This document shows, in pieces, positions 18,134-26,388 of a stretch of DNA of 64,000 nucleotides. Origin of the DNA: an uncultured Bdellovibrionales bacterium (GTDB lineage Bacteria; Bdellovibrionota; Bdellovibrionia; Bdellovibrionales; UBA1609); assembly GCA_903833275.1 (NCBI GenBank), contig CAILEP010000021.1, positions 1 to 64,000 on the forward strand. Reading direction: 5' to 3'. The notes below the pieces were generated by a model, which saw only the letters and a list, made by a program, of their open reading frames with translations, ran no database searches and was not told the origin of the DNA. Both the position numbers and the translations under genes were made by a program. Numbering within the stretch: the first letter of the stretch is position 1; each line of letters begins with the position of its first letter.

Positions 18134-18736
18134 ATGAGTGACGAAAAAAATAATTCGACCAAAAAATTAAATACCTTGATGATTTCGCTCGGCGTTCTCG
18201 GGCTTGTTTGCGTTCTCTACGTCGTGATTACCAGCATCATGAAAGCACGAGACCGCGCCCAATTCGGCAACTTCGATTGCGTAACAGCCACCACTAAATA
18301 TTCGGTCGATGACGAGTATATGGCTAGCGTTTTGCACAAGGGCGAAACGGTGTCGGCGCTCGATAATTTTTATGCCTGCAACGAGGTGAAGAGAAATGAC
18401 CTCGTCTTGTTTCGTTTCTCAGACCAAATTGCGCCCGTAGTTAGAATCGTGCGCGGATTGCCAGGTGACAAATACACCGTCGAGAAATCGACGGAAGCAA
18501 AAACCAAATGGACACTCGCGATAAATGGCCAAAAAGTTTTGGGCCCGAGCGGTAAGCCATTTTTGATCGAATCGAATAGCGTCCCGCCGTTGAGAACTTA
18601 TGAACTTTCGCGAAATGGGTTGCTACTAGCTGACGAATATATTGTCCTTTCGACCGAACCCCCTGGTCTGTCTGATTCGACCAATCTTGGCTTGATTCAC
18701 AAACAAGCGCTGGTCGGTCGAGTTCGGCAAAAATAG
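18134..18736 (+). CDS. Degenerate signal peptidase I (S26)-like membrane protein
   Basis: One N-terminal helix (about 12-34) precedes an extracytoplasmic domain with the S26 landmarks: RIVRGLPGDKYTV (box with GLPGD) and EYIVLSTEPPGLSDSTNLG (equivalent of the GDNRxxSxDSR box), ending ALVGRV. Where active enzymes have SM with the nucleophilic Ser, this protein has EYMAS (Tyr62). Where they have the catalytic Lys, it has Arg (Arg104). It is therefore probably not a peptidase. It is followed at 3 bp by another single-helix periplasmic protein. Confidence 0.75.
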   Translation: MSDEKNNSTKKLNTLMISLGVLGLVCVLYVVITSIMKARDRAQFGNFDCVTATTKYSVDDEYMASVLHKGETVSALDNFYACNEVKRNDLVLFRFSDQIAPVVRIVRGLPGDKYTVEKSTEAKTKWTLAINGQKVLGPSGKPFLIESNSVPPLRTYELSRNGLLLADEYIVLSTEPPGLSDSTNLGLIHKQALVGRVRQK

Positions 18737-18739
18737 AAA

Positions 18740-19285
18740 ATGAAAAAGCTTCTGTTTCTCGTTGTCTCGAGCGCCGTCGTTTTTGCCACCACCGTGTTTT
18801 TTCGCCTCGGTGGGCACAAAACAATTGAAGTGAAATTAAAAAAATACCCGGCGCTCTATCTCGTTTATCAAGAGAAACTTGGGCCCTATCACGAAATCGA
18901 AACCTCGATTGAGCAAGTTGAAAATTGGGCGCGCGAACATCATTTCGCCTGCGATCGCACTTATGGTGAATTTCTTGATGACCCTCGCACCACCGAAGAA
19001 CGGCGATTGCGCAGCCACGTCGGCTGTGTGCTGACGTCTCCGCTCGGTGAAAGTGCGGAGGCCGCGGCTAAACTCGCAGCACCTTTTGTTTACGAAGTAA
19101 GGCCCGAACGAGATTATGTTTGGGCTGAATTTGATGGGGCGCCGTCGATCGGCCCGCTTAAGGTGTACCCTAAAATTCGAGACTTTCTGGCCGCTCATGG
19201 GGCTGGCCAATTTCTACCAAGTATCGAAATCTACACCATCAATGGCAGTGTGGTGCTCACTGAATATCTGACCGCGCTTCCATAA
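18740..19285 (+). CDS. Membrane-anchored GyrI-like small-molecule-binding domain protein
   Basis: 181 residues: an N-terminal helix (3-21) and then a GyrI/AraC-effector-binding-like domain. Landmarks are YQEKLGPYHEIE and FLDDPRTTEERRLRSHVGCVL, the latter equivalent to the DNPxxTxxExxRxDxG segment of the family, and a C-terminal EIYTINGSVVLTEYL. Most GyrI-like proteins are cytosolic; here the domain would face the periplasm. It is probably co-transcribed with the S26-like gene. The ligand is unknown. Confidence 0.75.
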   Translation: MKKLLFLVVSSAVVFATTVFFRLGGHKTIEVKLKKYPALYLVYQEKLGPYHEIETSIEQVENWAREHHFACDRTYGEFLDDPRTTEERRLRSHVGCVLTSPLGESAEAAAKLAAPFVYEVRPERDYVWAEFDGAPSIGPLKVYPKIRDFLAAHGAGQFLPSIEIYTINGSVVLTEYLTALP

Positions 19286-19805
19286 CTCTTGTGCAAACAT
19301 TGACCACCGAGGTTCCAGTCGAAGTGATTCGCAAATTGTTATTGTCGGTCATTGTGGTCAGGGTTTTGCCCGCATATGAGCGCGCAATTCTGTGATGGAC
19401 GTAATCAGCCTTCGAAGCATACATGTAGGTGATGGCTTCGCTTATCAACCGTTGATTCTCGCACGAATAACGTCTGTTTACGTCATAGATACCGCCGATA
19501 CCGACTTGCGCGCCATGCTTCTCTAACCGCCAGGTATTATCTAAGGGCATTTCGAATGCGGTCTTGGGGCCATACTCGGCGTCGATCAAATAGCTGACCA
19601 ATTCTTTTTTTGCGTTAAGTTTCGAGGTGTAGGATTGCGGAAACGTGGTCTCATCTGAACCATCGCCGGGCATGCCTTCTTCGTGGCAAAACCATTTACC
19701 GTCAAGATTGGCAGGGCAATCGGTTGCGACGGCAGCAAAACCAAGCGCGCTACCAAACAACAGACCAAACGAAATGAGTGCAGCAGTGGCAAATTTGAGC
19801 GACAT
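19257..19805 (-). CDS. Secreted hypothetical protein
   Basis: 182 residues with a signal peptide (MSLKFATAALISFGLLFGSALGFA at 1-24) and AAGGAG upstream. The mature part has four Cys, starting DCPANLDGKWFCHEEG, which resembles small lipocalin-like 'xLxGxW' folds. It is unrecognised. Its 3' end overlaps the convergent gene by 29 bp. Confidence 0.7.
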   Translation of the reverse strand: MSLKFATAALISFGLLFGSALGFAAVATDCPANLDGKWFCHEEGMPGDGSDETTFPQSYTSKLNAKKELVSYLIDAEYGPKTAFEMPLDNTWRLEKHGAQVGIGGIYDVNRRYSCENQRLISEAITYMYASKADYVHHRIARSYAGKTLTTMTDNNNLRITSTGTSVVNVCTRVMEARSDIQ

Positions 19806-19980
19806 AGAGACTCCTTGAGAATTATTCGGTTGGCTGCTTATACCTCAAGCGCCGGCATTCTTGATAAATAATTTGATAGGTTTTTGTGAGAACGGCCCTC
19901 GAGCGACAATTTTTGCCCTCATATTGTCGAATTTTCAGAGGTATTCTAAGTCAGCGGCACTTCGATTAGAATAGAGTTCG

Positions 19981-20895
19981 ATGGATTTTCACGCGTTCGA
20001 TCTAGTTATTGGCTATATCTCAGGGTTTGTCGGCCTCACCCTCGCGGTGTCGCTTTTTGCTTGGCCTTCACGCGATCGTTCGGCCTTTTGGCTTGCCTTC
20101 ATTGTATTGGCTCTTTCTGCCACCCTCGGCCTACGCGCCTGGGCTATCGAGACCTCTTCACCCAAACTTCTCGCATTGTCTTATACGCTTAGTGCCCTTT
20201 TGCCCGCCCTTATGGTTCTGCTTTATGAAGAGCGCTTTCTGATTTCACTCCCCGGGCTTTTTAAAGCTGAGGTGCTTGGCTTTACCTTTCTATTTTTTGC
20301 CACGAGTGATCTCGCCGTATCACCAATTGGGCCCTGGTGGCAGCTCGGGCTCTTGGTCTTTTTAATGAGCACTTCAATTTATTTTTTAATAATTTTACGC
20401 GAAGAGAATGCCCCTCATATTAGCCGAGCCATGGTCGCATTTTCATTTGCTTGCCTCGTGCTTATCTTGGCTAACGCCGGCCAGTTTATCTATCTTTTTG
20501 GCACGCTTCGCCCAGAGGGCCCGCTGGCGGGTTACGCCCTGTTAATTCTGGCTCACGCCCTAACCCAGAACTTCTTTGCTGATCGACCGTTTCGTATCAT
20601 TCACGAGCTCAAGTATTTGGCGGGATATGCTATTTTCGCCGCAATCGCCACCGGGCTGCTCTCGGTTGGCGGGGTCACCATTATCACTGACACCCAGTTC
20701 TACTCGGCGGCGTCTTTGCTTTTTGCGTTTATTTTGGCCTTTACAACGGTCTTCACACAGATCGTTGCGGCCTCTGACATCGGTCAGACGTTTAGCACAA
20801 CCGACGGGCGCGAACCCAGTGTCGGTTTTATGCGTTCAATCAGTCGAAGATTTTACCGGGGTTCAAAATTCGATCCGGATCAAAAACACGTTTAA
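19981..20895 (+). CDS. Multi-pass membrane protein of unknown function
   Basis: 304 residues with about eight hydrophobic helices spread from residue 10 to 260, then a polar tail of about 40 residues. The layout recalls the 7TM sensor part of some histidine kinases, but no kinase or HAMP follows. The last 56 bp overlap the convergent FAD dehydrogenase gene, so the tail may not be ancestral. No close family is recognised. Confidence 0.65.
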   Translation: MDFHAFDLVIGYISGFVGLTLAVSLFAWPSRDRSAFWLAFIVLALSATLGLRAWAIETSSPKLLALSYTLSALLPALMVLLYEERFLISLPGLFKAEVLGFTFLFFATSDLAVSPIGPWWQLGLLVFLMSTSIYFLIILREENAPHISRAMVAFSFACLVLILANAGQFIYLFGTLRPEGPLAGYALLILAHALTQNFFADRPFRIIHELKYLAGYAIFAAIATGLLSVGGVTIITDTQFYSAASLLFAFILAFTTVFTQIVAASDIGQTFSTTDGREPSVGFMRSISRRFYRGSKFDPDQKHV

Positions 20896-22240
20896 TATCT
20901 CGCATAATTTCAATCTCGGCCTTGTCGCGGGTGTGATGTAAAAAGGCCTTCTTGACCAAGCCAACCCCGTGCTCGGCAGAAATACTGCCCTCAAATTTCT
21001 CGATCATCTTAAACATCACTTCATCGACCTTTTTGCACTTTTCAACAAATTGCGGGCCGGCAATGTCATCGGGTTTTAATATATTAATGTGCAAATTACC
21101 ATCGCCGACGTGCCCAAACCAAACCACTTCAAAGCTCGGATGTTCACGCTTCAAAGTCGCCGACATTTCGCTTAGAAATTCTGGCACCCGAGAGACCCGA
21201 ACAGAAACATCATTTTTATAGGGTTGCTTGTGGCTGGTGGCCTCGGTGATATTCTCGCGCAACTTCCACAGTTCAGCGGCCTGCTTTGGCGACTGGCTTA
21301 TGGTGCCATCGATCACAACCCCTGCCTCGAGCAACTCTGAGAATATTTCAGTGGCGCGCTCGAGATAGGCATCAGACTCATGCTCGAGTTCAAGCAATAC
21401 ATAGTACTTACAGTCTGTCGCGAAAGGCCTTGCGACATTTTGTGCCGAAACATATTTGAGAGCAATGTCGGTAAACATTTCGTAAGCAATCAGCGTCATC
21501 TCGCTTTTGAAACGCTTGTAAATTTGCATAATCGAATCAAGTTCGTTGGTGCCCATCACAAACACCACAAGTTCTTTTGGTTTTTTCGCAAGCGAGAGCG
21601 TGACCTCGGTAATTATACCGAGAGTGCCTTCGCTACCGATAAAAAGTTGGCGAAGATCGTAGCCCGTGGCGTTTTTCACTAATGACTTATTCAGATTCAG
21701 CACATCGCCTCGACCGGTCACGACTTTAAGCCCGGCCACCCATTGGCGGGTCAGCCCGTAACGAATCACCTTGATACCGCCGGCGTTGGTGGCCACATTG
21801 CCGCCAATTTGACTCGAGCCGCGAGCCGCGAAATCTACCGGGTAGAAAAAGCCATTTTCGAGGGCGTACTTCTGCAAGTGCTCAGTGACAACCCCAGACT
21901 CACAACGAACGGTCTGATCAAAGGCATCTAATTCTAAAATGCGATTCATCTTTTGAAGACTCACCACGACTTCATTATTTGTGGCATAGGCCGCCGCACT
22001 CAAGCCGGTGCGCCCACCCGACGGAACAAGCGCCGTTTTGGTTTGGCGCGCCCACTTTACAATTTCAACAACCTGTTCGGTGGTTTTGGGCAAAAAAACC
22101 GCACTCGCCTTTGGAGTGTAGTGTTTGGTCCAGTCTTTGCCGTAGGTTTTTAAACTGTCGGCATCGGTCAGAATTTCAACATTTGCAGACTTGCTTAATG
22201 ATTCGAATTTTTTTGAATTTTCAATGTCTTGATTTGCCAT
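20840..22240 (-). CDS. FAD-linked D-2-hydroxyacid dehydrogenase (GlcD/D2HGDH family)
   Basis: A PCMH-type FAD domain (about 30-210; VPSGGRTGLSAAA, GGNVATNAGGIKVIRYG, GSEGTLGIITE) is followed by an FAD-oxidase C domain with the metal site GHVGDGNLHIN and the terminal SAEHGVG. The ATG at 22240 is preferred to GTG 22282, giving 466 residues. Substrates in the family include D-lactate, glycolate and D-2-hydroxyglutarate, and sequence alone does not choose. A SerA enzyme, which can make D-2-hydroxyglutarate, is at 36.5 kb. No iron-sulfur subunit gene adjoins. Confidence 0.9.
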   Translation of the reverse strand: MANQDIENSKKFESLSKSANVEILTDADSLKTYGKDWTKHYTPKASAVFLPKTTEQVVEIVKWARQTKTALVPSGGRTGLSAAAYATNNEVVVSLQKMNRILELDAFDQTVRCESGVVTEHLQKYALENGFFYPVDFAARGSSQIGGNVATNAGGIKVIRYGLTRQWVAGLKVVTGRGDVLNLNKSLVKNATGYDLRQLFIGSEGTLGIITEVTLSLAKKPKELVVFVMGTNELDSIMQIYKRFKSEMTLIAYEMFTDIALKYVSAQNVARPFATDCKYYVLLELEHESDAYLERATEIFSELLEAGVVIDGTISQSPKQAAELWKLRENITEATSHKQPYKNDVSVRVSRVPEFLSEMSATLKREHPSFEVVWFGHVGDGNLHINILKPDDIAGPQFVEKCKKVDEVMFKMIEKFEGSISAEHGVGLVKKAFLHHTRDKAEIEIMRDIKRVFDPDRILNPGKIFD

Positions 22241-22304
22241 TTGGGCATGGTAGCTAATATCTGCTAAAAAAACCAGACTCACCGCAACTCAAACCGCAGC
22301 TTTT

Positions 22305-22658
22305 TTAAGCTTTTTCTAATATTTTTTTAAGCTCAAGAAAATCGGGTAAGCCGCTCACCTCAAAAGGCTTTTTTTCGAGGCGTGACCGATGAATTTGACC
22401 CAAAAGCTTCAGGGCGATTGGCACCGCTGTGAGCGCCGCCGCGACGGGGCCCATGCATATCTTTTCAACAACTTCACAGAGCTCAGAGATTTCAGGCAGA
22501 CCATAAGTTTTGCCGGTGCCCTTAAACTTGTGAAAATCATCCCGCAGTAGAGCCTGGTTTCGGGCCCTTAGATGGGCCTCTATTTCGTCCAATTTTTGCG
22601 GCATCGAGGCTAGATATTCAACCTGCAGTTCGGCCATCATTTGGGCAAAGTCGCTCAC
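22305..22658 (-). CDS. Histidine phosphotransfer (Hpt) protein
   Basis: The GTG at 22658 overlaps the kinase stop as GTGA, giving a 117-residue all-helical protein. The phospho-acceptor is His43 in DDFHKFKGTGKTYG, the expected HxxKG pattern. It would pass phosphate between the upstream kinase or a hybrid and one of the two REC proteins of the same operon. It is the last gene of the four-gene module. Confidence 0.85.
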   Translation of the reverse strand: MSDFAQMMAELQVEYLASMPQKLDEIEAHLRARNQALLRDDFHKFKGTGKTYGLPEISELCEVVEKICMGPVAAALTAVPIALKLLGQIHRSRLEKKPFEVSGLPDFLELKKILEKA

Positions 22659-23986
22659 GAAACCGACCTCTCGCGCTCGCGGTGTTGGCGCCACTTGGGC
22701 AATGTGAAGTAGAACGTCGAGCCTTCACCCGGCAGCGAGTGAACGCCGATTGTGCCACCGTGTTGTTCGACGAGAGCCTTGGCGATGGCAAGCCCCAAGC
22801 CCGTGCCTTTTACCAACGGATTTTGTGGGCTCGCGGCCTGACGAAATTTTTCGAAAATAATCTCTTGGTCTTCGGGCGCGATACCTCGGCCCTTGTCTGT
22901 GACCTCAACGCGAATCGCTTGTTTATCATCAATAATGTACCGCACTCGCACGGTCTCGCCCCGGGGGCTGTATTTCACAGCATTCGAAACAAGGTTGGTC
23001 AGCACCTGCTGCAAACGATCGCGATCGACGTAGAGGTCGAGGTCTGCGCAATCGTCGACAGCGAGCATGACCTCAGTCCCCTGACAAAACCCACGGAGAC
23101 CCTGAAAGGTTTTTTCGGTGAAGTCTTGAGCCCAGGTCCATTCCATATTGAGCGGAAACTGTTTAGCCTCGATCTTTGCCAAATCAAGAATCTCATTTAT
23201 GAGCCGAATCAAACGGTCAGTTTCGTCGAGGGCAATCGACATCAACTGCCCGGCTTTGTCGGTCACGGCCCCCATAATCCCCGAATTGAGTAGCCCCAGC
23301 GAGCCTTTAATCGACGTCAGCGGAGTGCGAAGTTCGTGCGAGGCAATGCTTAAAAACTCAGACTTCGCGCGATCAAGCGATTTGAGGTCTTCGATTTGCG
23401 ACAAAACCTTTTGCGCGAGCGTATTGAAGGTTGCCTGCAATTCTCCGATCTCGGTGGGTTGCGGAGTCGAAAACTCGTAAGTGTAACGATTGTTAAGAAA
23501 CTCAATCATCTTGCGCGAAAGCTCGCGCAAGGGTGCAAAAAGATACTGCAGCACATAGATGAGAACACCAAAGGTAAATAAAATCGAGGCCACCACTAGC
23601 AAGGCACCGAAAAAGTGCACCCGCTGTTCAAAATACGAAATAAGTGGAGCTAAATATTTGCGATATTCGTTTTCAGTTTTCAATAGAAAAGAAAGGTTCT
23701 CATGGCTCGGATTTTTAAAAACATTTTTAAATGCTTCAAAACGAAAACTTGGCTGAATCAATTCGGGCGAACCGGCAATTCGTTTTTGCCACTCATCGAA
23801 CTCTTCGGGGTCTATCGTTTTTCGATTGAGCGCGATGGCAACATCGACCAACTCATAGCTTTCAGCCAGGTGCGCCTGCAGCCCGATGTATTGCCGAAAC
23901 GAAGTAAAGCCCACAAACCCGAGCCCGACAATCAAGCTCAGGCAAAGCGCCGATAAAAGTAGAAGTCTCGACCGTATTGCGTTCAT
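22655..23986 (-). CDS. Membrane sensor histidine kinase
   Basis: 443 residues: a membrane helix (6-30), a periplasmic helical region (about 31-120), a second helix (123-148) and a HAMP-like linker. The HisKA domain has its H-box His217 in ASHELRTPLTS, and the HATPase has an N-box in QVLTNLVSNAVKYSPRG, DKGRGIAPEDQE and GTGLGLAIAK. Both ends overlap neighbours by four bases. The signal is unknown; the small periplasmic four-helix-like region suggests a membrane-proximal cue. Confidence 0.94.
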   Translation of the reverse strand: MNAIRSRLLLLSALCLSLIVGLGFVGFTSFRQYIGLQAHLAESYELVDVAIALNRKTIDPEEFDEWQKRIAGSPELIQPSFRFEAFKNVFKNPSHENLSFLLKTENEYRKYLAPLISYFEQRVHFFGALLVVASILFTFGVLIYVLQYLFAPLRELSRKMIEFLNNRYTYEFSTPQPTEIGELQATFNTLAQKVLSQIEDLKSLDRAKSEFLSIASHELRTPLTSIKGSLGLLNSGIMGAVTDKAGQLMSIALDETDRLIRLINEILDLAKIEAKQFPLNMEWTWAQDFTEKTFQGLRGFCQGTEVMLAVDDCADLDLYVDRDRLQQVLTNLVSNAVKYSPRGETVRVRYIIDDKQAIRVEVTDKGRGIAPEDQEIIFEKFRQAASPQNPLVKGTGLGLAIAKALVEQHGGTIGVHSLPGEGSTFYFTLPKWRQHRERERSVS

Positions 23987-24372
23987 ACTGCCTTTTTACC
24001 ACCTGCACTTGAGCGCGCCTGGTAAATCGATTCAATTTGCGCGCAGAGCCTCATCGGGTCGAACGGTTTGGCAATGTATCCGATGGCCACGGGGCTGAAC
24101 TCTGCCACTCTTGCGTCTTGAGGGTTCGCACTTAAAAAGATAACCGGCCCAGTGGCCCGCCCCGACTTTTTGTACGCGGCACAGACGTCACCGCCACTCA
24201 TCTTGGGCATCATATCATCGATTAAAATGAGATCGAAGTTCTCGGCCGTACCCTTGGCGAGCGCTTGCTCTCCGTCGGTGACCCAGGTCACTTGGTGCCC
24301 GCCCACTTGTTCGAGCGCCAAGCGGGCGATGATGGCGATATTAGAATCATCTTCACACAATAGTATTTTCAT
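23983..24372 (-). CDS. Single-domain response regulator
   Basis: A 129-residue REC-only protein with the acidic pair in CEDDSN, phospho-acceptor Asp in LILIDDMMPKMSGG, and switch residues in IFLSANP and IAKPFDP. Without an output domain it probably acts as a phosphorelay intermediate or a CheY-like contact regulator for the kinase downstream. Start and stop overlap neighbours as ATGA on both sides. Confidence 0.92.
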   Translation of the reverse strand: MKILLCEDDSNIAIIARLALEQVGGHQVTWVTDGEQALAKGTAENFDLILIDDMMPKMSGGDVCAAYKKSGRATGPVIFLSANPQDARVAEFSPVAIGYIAKPFDPMRLCAQIESIYQARSSAGGKKAV

Positions 24373-25076
24373 GCAATTTTTCGCATTTTCGAATTAGATT
24401 GAGCAAATATCCAAGCGCGCACCTTTTGATAAAACGCATCATTGGCCCCAACGAACCCCACTCTAACTTCAAATTCGAATTCAGCCAGTTTACGGCAAGA
24501 AATAACCTTCAAGGCCGGCGGCTGCCGCATGTCCATTTTTTTAAAAATTTCTGTGCCCACTTCTAAATTCATACCCGCGAGCACCTCGATCGGCGATCGC
24601 AAGACAAGACCCAGCTCGGTCACACTCGTCAGCCGAACCGGGCAAACCATGGTCGCCGCGCCGAGCTTTGTGCTTTCTGGCAAATTGTATTCAACCCGTT
24701 CTGATGGAGGGTTTTTTTCAAAAATAGTTTCGACCTTTTGAATGAGCAACATTGGGTCGATCGGCTTAACAATATAATCGTCAACACCCGCGCGAATGGC
24801 CTTATCAATGTCTTTTTTCTCGCGCAACCCGGTGAGCATCGCAATCGCCATTCTCGAGAACTTTTTATTATTTTTTACGGTACGAACAAGTTCGAAACCC
24901 GAAAATTTCGGCATATTGGCGTCGGTTATCATCAGATCAAATAGTGATGAGTTAAGTTTATCCATTGCCTTCATGGCGTCCATCGCCGTGAACACCTCGT
25001 GCCCCGCATGGCGCAGCACTTTCTCAACTACGCGAACAACATCTGGGTCATCGTCTACAACCAAAATTCGGCTCAT
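24369..25076 (-). CDS. Response regulator with REC and PilZ-like output
   Basis: The ATG at 25076 is chosen (AGAGG upstream), giving 235 residues. REC is about 1-120 (VVDDDPD, Asp in LMITDANMPKFSG, Lys in VKPIDP). The second half has a PilZ-like pattern (CPVRLTSVTELGLVLRSP and GMNLEVGTE), but the usual RxxxR c-di-GMP contact is not clear, so binding is uncertain. It is the first gene of the four-gene signalling operon. Confidence 0.82.
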   Translation of the reverse strand: MSRILVVDDDPDVVRVVEKVLRHAGHEVFTAMDAMKAMDKLNSSLFDLMITDANMPKFSGFELVRTVKNNKKFSRMAIAMLTGLREKKDIDKAIRAGVDDYIVKPIDPMLLIQKVETIFEKNPPSERVEYNLPESTKLGAATMVCPVRLTSVTELGLVLRSPIEVLAGMNLEVGTEIFKKMDMRQPPALKVISCRKLAEFEFEVRVGFVGANDAFYQKVRAWIFAQSNSKMRKIA

Positions 25077-25136
25077 AAAAAACCTCTTCAATCGAATGAC
25101 GGCCAGTACTAGCCACCACTAATTAAAATCGGTTTT

Positions 25137-25316
25137 TTAGGCTCGAGAATTGATACGAAGGGCCCAATAAATTGCACATCGGCCAAAGCTAGCCGTAATT
25201 AAGAGATAGGCCCCGACGTAAGTCCAGGTTGGGCCGCCGGCGAGCGCCCAGGTGAGCAAAAGAATGCCCAATATGTAACGAAAGGTGCGATCCCAAATGC
25301 GAATGTTTGTCGTCAT
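25137..25316 (-). CDS. DUF2892 (YgaP-like) small membrane protein
   Basis: Reading the minus strand gives 59 residues beginning MTTNIRIWDRTFRYILGILL and ending RCAIYWALRINSRA. That pattern (N-terminal TNxxxxDRxxR, two short helices, then xGRCxxYxxLxINS) is typical of the DUF2892 family, membrane proteins often linked to rhodanese domains. It lies 6 bp behind the lytic transglycosylase stop, so the two may share a message. Function is not established. Confidence 0.75.
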   Translation of the reverse strand: MTTNIRIWDRTFRYILGILLLTWALAGGPTWTYVGAYLLITASFGRCAIYWALRINSRA

Positions 25317-25322
25317 CTAAGA

Positions 25323-26102
25323 CTAGTTTTTATCAGTGGGCGGGGTCGACGGCAATGCCGTTTCTCTGTTCTGGGCCATATAATTCGCCGAATGGTGATC
25401 GCCGCTGGCCAAAATATGATTTTGGGCTTCAGCATAGATACTTAAATAGTTTTTCAGGATTTTAGAATAGTAAATTTGTGGCCGCCGTTTTTCATTGAGC
25501 GCGGTTCGTAGATTTTTCGGGCCCATATTGTAAGCCGAAGCCAAGTCTTTGGTTTTCGGAAACTTCTGTCGCAGCCAAGAAATGTAGCTAACACCCATTC
25601 GAATATTCATCACTGGGTCAAAGAGTTCGCTCTTCTCGTGGTAAGGGATGCCATACTCTTCGCTCAACCACTCGGCCGTTGCCGGCATAACCTGCATAAG
25701 GCCAATTTCGCCGCTGGTGCCGATGGTGTTATTGCGAAAACGACTTTCATGTTGAATCACGGAAAGAACAAAAAGCGGGTCGACGCCAGCGTCGTTTGAT
25801 TCTTCAACAATGGTATTGGCTAGCTCTTGATAGTCGGCCCCAATAACCCCTCTGAGTGATTTTCTAATTTTAACTAAAATAAATTTTTCGAGAGCGCCTT
25901 TTTCAGGCTTTATATTAGCTAATTGGCCAAATTTCTTGTGGCCCAATGTTCTTGAGGCAAAAGCAATACGACCGGGTTCATCGACTTGCCCGATGATACC
26001 TATTTTGGCTTCTTGTTTTGCGCTCAAACAAAACGGCACGGTCGCGAACATCAACAACCAAAAAATACTCTTAATGAATGTCGGTACTTTGATCAATCTC
26101 AT
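25323..26102 (-). CDS. Lytic transglycosylase, SLT family
   Basis: The ATG at 26102 gives a signal peptide (FIKSIFWLLMFATVPFCLSA) and 259 residues; ATG 26123 is the alternative. The SLT domain (about 105-225) has the catalytic Glu in SVIQHESRFRNN, then GEIGLMQVMPATA, DPVMNIRMGVSYI and ASAYNMGP. It cleaves peptidoglycan glycan strands in the periplasm. A His/Ser-rich tail follows the domain. Confidence 0.92.
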   Translation of the reverse strand: MRLIKVPTFIKSIFWLLMFATVPFCLSAKQEAKIGIIGQVDEPGRIAFASRTLGHKKFGQLANIKPEKGALEKFILVKIRKSLRGVIGADYQELANTIVEESNDAGVDPLFVLSVIQHESRFRNNTIGTSGEIGLMQVMPATAEWLSEEYGIPYHEKSELFDPVMNIRMGVSYISWLRQKFPKTKDLASAYNMGPKNLRTALNEKRRPQIYYSKILKNYLSIYAEAQNHILASGDHHSANYMAQNRETALPSTPPTDKN

Positions 26103-26388
26103 ACCTCTTGTTAAGGCAAACATCGGGCCAATAGCTAAGACGCTGTTTTTATTGTGGTCTCAAGATGAGATATTCTCTGGTGGAGCTTAATGAGACTCGC
26201 GGCAGGCGAGTGTCTAATACATCGGCACTTTGGTCTAAGAACTTGAAAATACGGCTCATTAGGTTCGACACTGTCTCATTGTGAAACGGTTAATCAGGCG
26301 CAATCAGCACCTGTCTAAGTTTTTCAATAGTCTAGGTCAGCACCCTTAAAAAATAAAAAAATCACCCCGCAATGCCGATCTATCTTGA
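26103..26388. other. Intergenic region with one hairpin
   Basis: This is the region between two divergent genes for exported proteins. GAGACTCGC (26192-26200) pairs with GCGAGTGTC (26206-26214) with one mismatch around a 5-base loop. No T-run follows and no small gene is convincing. Promoters for both flanking genes are expected here but I cannot place them. Confidence 0.35.
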
